Shown here one piece after another: positions 59,983 through 64,000 of a stretch of 64,000 nt of DNA (positions are counted from its first letter, which is position 1; each line of letters opens with the position of its first letter). Position numbers and translations under genes: made by a program. The notes beneath the pieces are model-generated. The model saw only the letters and a list, made by a program, of their open reading frames with translations, was not told where the DNA came from and did not search any database. This stretch comes from Sclerotinia nivalis (taxonomy: Eukaryota; Ascomycota; Leotiomycetes; Helotiales; Sclerotiniaceae): positions 2,108,001 through 2,172,000 of the forward strand of contig JAPEIS010000015.1 of the NCBI GenBank assembly GCA_029531795.1, written 5' to 3'.

Positions 59983-61113
59983 TCTTTATTTTTTGAAATG
60001 AATAATTTAAAGGTTTTTTATTTCCTTTTTAATAAATTTAATAATGTCTTCAAATATAATTATTAAAAGTTGTAATAATAGATTAAGGAAATTTACAAAA
60101 GAAAAAACTGAAGTATCTAAAAGAACAAGTAAATGATATTTTAGATTATACTAATTTCAATAGCAAATCGGCTTATTTGATTTCATTATCTATGAATTTT
60201 CTTATTTAGATGTTCCGATCAATATATTCTCTAATGAATTTCGAACAAGTTCTGATATTCGAATATCTTCAAATGTTGATATACAAATTAATATTTTAGC
60301 AAATTTGTTATCAATTTCTTTATTATCAATTTTATTACTTTTGTTTGATAACAATATTGAAATAACAAAATAGATTATATAGATTCGAATCAACGAATAA
60401 AAGGTCAATCTTGAAAAAGACCAATATAATATAGAGATTATAGAAATTCTGATAGAATTATAATTGGTTTATATAATTAGTGTAATTGAAAAAATAAGAA
60501 TTGATAAAATATTAGAATTATATATTGAAGAAGGGATTAAAATAGTGATATCAGGAATATAAACGATGAAAGATTTATATATTGTTAATTAAGGGGAGAA
60601 AACTTGTAATAAAATTTTTTGATATTTTTGTTTTTCGTATATTGTTTTTATAGATGAATTAATAATGATATAAGATAATAATAGTATTATTGTATCAAAT
60701 TCATCTAATAAATTAACAAATATTCAAAGATCTTTAGTAAATATAATATTGTTACAAATATCAATTTAGTATAAATTATTCTTTTTATTGTTATTAAACA
60801 AAATCAATAATAAAGAAAGTATTAATAAACGAAATATATTATTTTCAGTTTAGAAAAACAATTTTTTGTTATAAATAAAGTTTTTAACAATAAGATCATT
60901 TGCAAACAGTATATCTTTTCTTTAAATTATAAAAAGGTTTTTCAATGATATTTATTTTTTATTTTTCTATCGAATTGAAAGTCTTGTATTGTTTTCGTTT
61001 GTTTAATCAATAATTCGAATAATATTAAATTCTATTATTTCTATATTTAATCTAATTTCTATTTTAACAATAATAGATTTCCTAATATCAAGAATCTTTT
61101 CAAATATAATAAT
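59983..61113. other. AT-rich remnants up to the LINE copy B junction
   Basis: A + strand frame from ATG 60043 begins MSSNIIIKSCNNRLRKFT and is broken by several TAA/TAG codons to about 60580. It may be a RIP-mutated transposon ORF. No domain can be named. Confidence 0.35.
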
Positions 61114-61408
61114 ATTGATTGATTAAATTAACGTCTACACTGAGTCTAAGACTATCTAAGACGGCTAGGAGCTTTATAGGCTTCTAACAAGTAACAAATG
61201 GAGAATTGCTGGCCATATTCGGCTGTAGCTAATACAATTTGGAAAGATTGAAGTAACCTCAATCTACTAATTTTTGAATAGGGGAAATGAAAACTAATCT
61301 TGGGGAACAAAGCCCACCTTACAAATATTTTTGTATATAATAAGAAAAATAACAAATGAAATATGATATAATTCGAAATTAGAACGATTTACTTCATATA
61401 GAAGGGTA

Positions 61409-61466
61409 AATTGATCAAATTGATCAAATTGACCAAATTGACCAAATTGACCAAATTGACCAAATT
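61409..61466. repeat. AAATTGACC tandem repeat in LINE copy B
   Basis: About six copies of a 9-10-base unit, the reverse complement of the repeat in copy A at 30923-30965, with more units here. Confidence 0.75.
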
Positions 61467-61489
61467 AATCATTTTCTTTCAGTTTACCC

Positions 61490-63990
61490 TTTTCATCTTC
61501 GCCTTTTTGTTCTACATCCTTTTGCATCCTAGTTAGATGCCATAATCTGATGGTTATTTTTGTTTCCTCAATAAATTCAAAGATCTTAATAATTCCTGCT
61601 TTGATATGAAGTAGGTATTTCATAGTGAATTGAGAGGTAGGGTTGTTTTTCTTGAATATTCTTTTTGTTGATTTGTATAACGAACAACTGAGCAGAAGAT
61701 AATTAGGAGATTCTCTCTTTCCACATCTACAATTATCATTTGCTGAGATTCCGAATCGTTATAGATAAGATTTGAAATATCCATAACCAATTTTAAACTG
61801 AAACAAAACACTAATAGAACTTCTCTTAATATTTTCTGGAATTCCAATCTTTGAGCTAATCTTCCAGAAGTATATTTTCGAATAAGCCGAATTAAATGAA
61901 TAAAGAAGAATATTCTATTTTTCGGATTTCGTCCTTTTGATATCCATTCCTAAAAAGGCAAAACTGATTTCGTTTGATAATGATCTTTGTTTTGTAGTTT
62001 TTTTTGCCAAAACATCAACCAATTCGTTTCCTTCAATAGAGGTATGCCCTGGAACCCAATTAAGGAAGATTTCAGCTTCTTTTTTAAGGAGAGTTTCTAT
62101 AGCCTTGATTGCTCTAATTTGATATATCTGATCAGGAGTATCAGAGGGTATTTTCAATCAGTATAATCCGGCTTGATTATCTGAATAGATTTTGAATTTT
62201 TCGCCTGATTGAGCAATGGAGCTAGCATATTCGATTGCTCTAGTGACTCCAAGAAGTTCACCATTGTAGACAAGCTGATTCACTCCAATATTGATAGTTT
62301 CCTGGTGTGAAACCTGATCATTCGATAGAATAACTGCAATCCCAATACCAATTCCGATTCTGTTTAAAGTGAATGAAGTATCAGTATATATTGTAATGGT
62401 ATTCTTGTATCTGTATTTGAATACAAGGTTATAGACAATTGCAATATCCTCTTTTGCTAGCTTGCTAATATTGACTTTGTATAAAGTATTCCTTTTCCAA
62501 AAAGGGAAATGAAAGTAATCAATCTTTTCTAGGATTAAAGGATCGAAATCTTCTTCGATTGATTTCATGATCTTTTCAAGTTGAATAAATTTCGATAGTT
62601 TCTTTTGAAAGGTTACTATTGTATTTAGAGCTTCCCTTTCAGTAACTAGTTTGTCCATAATTGTATTGACGGGATGGGAAGATGAGATTTTCAACAATCT
62701 GAAAGCATATTGTCTGATTCCAACGTTTAATTTGATCTCCGGAGAGCATAAAGCAGCTTCCACTTCTATTGGCTTTATTAGTGAAATTTTGAAGATTCCT
62801 AGAATCTTACGTAGAACAAGATTCTGGAGTAATTGAAGAGTCTTTTTGAACGAGGCTTGATCTTTCCATCAAATGATTGATCTGTAATCAACTATACTAG
62901 TGATATATACTATATAGAGCTGTCTTAGTGCTTTAGAGCTTAGCCCTTTCTCAGTATTAGCTAACCTAGCCATTCGATAGAATAAAGCCTTAACTTGAGT
63001 TGCTCGAATAGCAATATGCTGTTTGAAATTGAGGTCGGGATCGAACCATATTCCTAACCATCTGACCAATAATGAAGATTATACAATCTCAAAATTTGGA
63101 AACTTGATTGAAACATCTTTAATGTATTTGGATATAAAGAAATACATTAATTCCGTCTTTGCTAAATCGAATTGGATAGCGTTTTTCTCACCGAAAGCAT
63201 AAATTTGTTTGGCTGCTCTTTCGAAGGAAAGGATATTCTTTTTCCAGTTTGAAGAATAAGTAATCATAACTATATCATCAATATACGAAAGATATTCAAC
63301 CGAATTCGATTAAAAGAGATCTCGAATATAGATTAGGAAAAGGATTGGTGAGATTGGACTTCCTTAAAGGATTCCGATATTGATTGATTTAAAAGCTTCG
63401 ATCTGATCATCGAATGAAAGTTTGAGTAATCTTTCTTCCAAAAATGACGAGATCTATACAATAAAACTAATTGGAAGATTGAGATTCTTACAGATATCTA
63501 AAAGTCAATTCTTGGATATATAATCGAAGGCCCCTTTGATATCTAGAAAAAAAGCTAAGGTTTTCTTTTTGTTTCTTGAATTCCTTTCGATTTCGATGGT
63601 AAACAGGATTACTGTATCGATAATTGATTTCTTTTGTCTTCCACCCATTTGGGAATGATGAAATAGTTTTGTTGTTTCAACAAAATAGCTAAACCTTTGA
63701 GCTAGTATCCTTTCATTTATCTTGCCTAAACAATTCAAAAGAACGATAACTCTATATACTTTTGAAATAGAATAATCTAATTTCGAAGGTTTTTTGAATA
63801 TAACTCCAATAGCTTGTTTCCAACAAAAAGAATGATAACCAAAATTAATCAAATTATTAAAAAGAATAAAGAAAGCTTTTGGGATCGTTTTGTAAACTCG
63901 AATAATGATCTCCTGAGTAATTTCGTTTGGGTTAGGGATCTTTCCTTTGATTTTAGCCGAACAGGCATTGAGAAATTCATTTTCAGTGAA
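61490..63990 (-). pseudogene. LINE copy B ORF2: RT and RNase H, few stops
   Basis: On the - strand: SISKVYRVIVLLNCLGKINE and HSQMGGRQKKSIID at 63505-63790 (RT motifs 1-2), FFLDIKGAFDYISKN (motif A) near 63510-63555, and EYLSYIDDIVMITYSS (motif C, YIDD at 63274-63285). WLGIWFDPDLNFKQHI follows. RNase H reads TIYTDTSFTLNRIGIGIG, VYNGELLGVTRAIEYA and FKIYSDNQAGLY, then WVPGHTSIEGNELVDVLA. Stops remain at several points (for example between 62157 and 62160, 63069 and 63079), so the copy is probably dead. The enzyme would copy element RNA at the nicked target. Confidence 0.85.
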
Positions 63991-64000
63991 ATCAAACCAT

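Larger units (their letters stand above)
61114..64000 (-). mobile_element. LINE copy B, 3' half (runs off the window)
   Basis: Same family as copy A, - strand, 3' tail (AATC)n at about 61114-61125. It includes the 3' UTR, RNase H and RT regions and continues past 64000. It has far fewer stops than copy A, so it is younger or less exposed to RIP. It shows what the intact family encodes. Confidence 0.88.

Overview
The window looks like a nuclear contig from a filamentous ascomycete. Genes carry short GT-AG introns (about 50-60 bases, occasionally 130-200), protein families are typical of fungi (sulfate permease with a STAS tail, Frizzled/Smoothened-like receptor, fungal rhodopsin-like membrane proteins, Lcp5, TM9SF nonaspanin), and gene-bearing DNA alternates with very AT-rich blocks of transposons full of C-to-T and G-to-A changes, as expected from repeat-induced point mutation (RIP). 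A helotialean (Botrytis/Sclerotinia-like) source fits, but this is an inference from style and not proven by the sequence.

Layout. 1-15.4 kb: a complete sulfate permease gene, a broken cytochrome P450, about 9.3 kb with no recognisable gene, then a complete Frizzled/Smoothened-like GPCR gene. 17.9-18.5 kb: the 3' end of an amidoligase-like gene with a frameshift, ending at a transposon junction. 18.48-38.00 kb: one non-LTR retrotransposon (LINE, Tad1/I type) that has been split by four later insertions: a 437-base element, a 213-base solo LTR, a 6.2-kb chromovirus on the + strand and a 6.7-kb chromovirus on the - strand. Four of the five insertions have exact target duplications, so the order of events can be reconstructed. 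The - strand chromovirus carries an extra Cys-rich ORF antisense to gag-pol.

38.5-48.0 kb: a local cluster of three paralogous rhodopsin-like 7TM genes (one intact, one with a premature stop, one collapsed by a large deletion) surrounding a gene with a HEFAH zinc-peptidase motif that itself looks damaged. 49.4-53.0 kb: two conserved housekeeping genes, LCP5 (ribosome biogenesis) and a TM9SF nonaspanin, divergently arranged. 53.5-64.0 kb: a second transposon field with a 198-base truncated LINE copy, a heavily mutated gypsy remnant, a pair of related about 425-base repeats, a 72-base LTR-like insertion and the 3' half of a second LINE copy that runs off the window end.

No tRNA, rRNA, CRISPR array or biosynthetic cluster was recognised. 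The functional genes do not form a pathway. The main story is the contrast between stable housekeeping genes and recently duplicated or decaying membrane-protein, P450 and peptidase genes beside RIP-mutated transposons.
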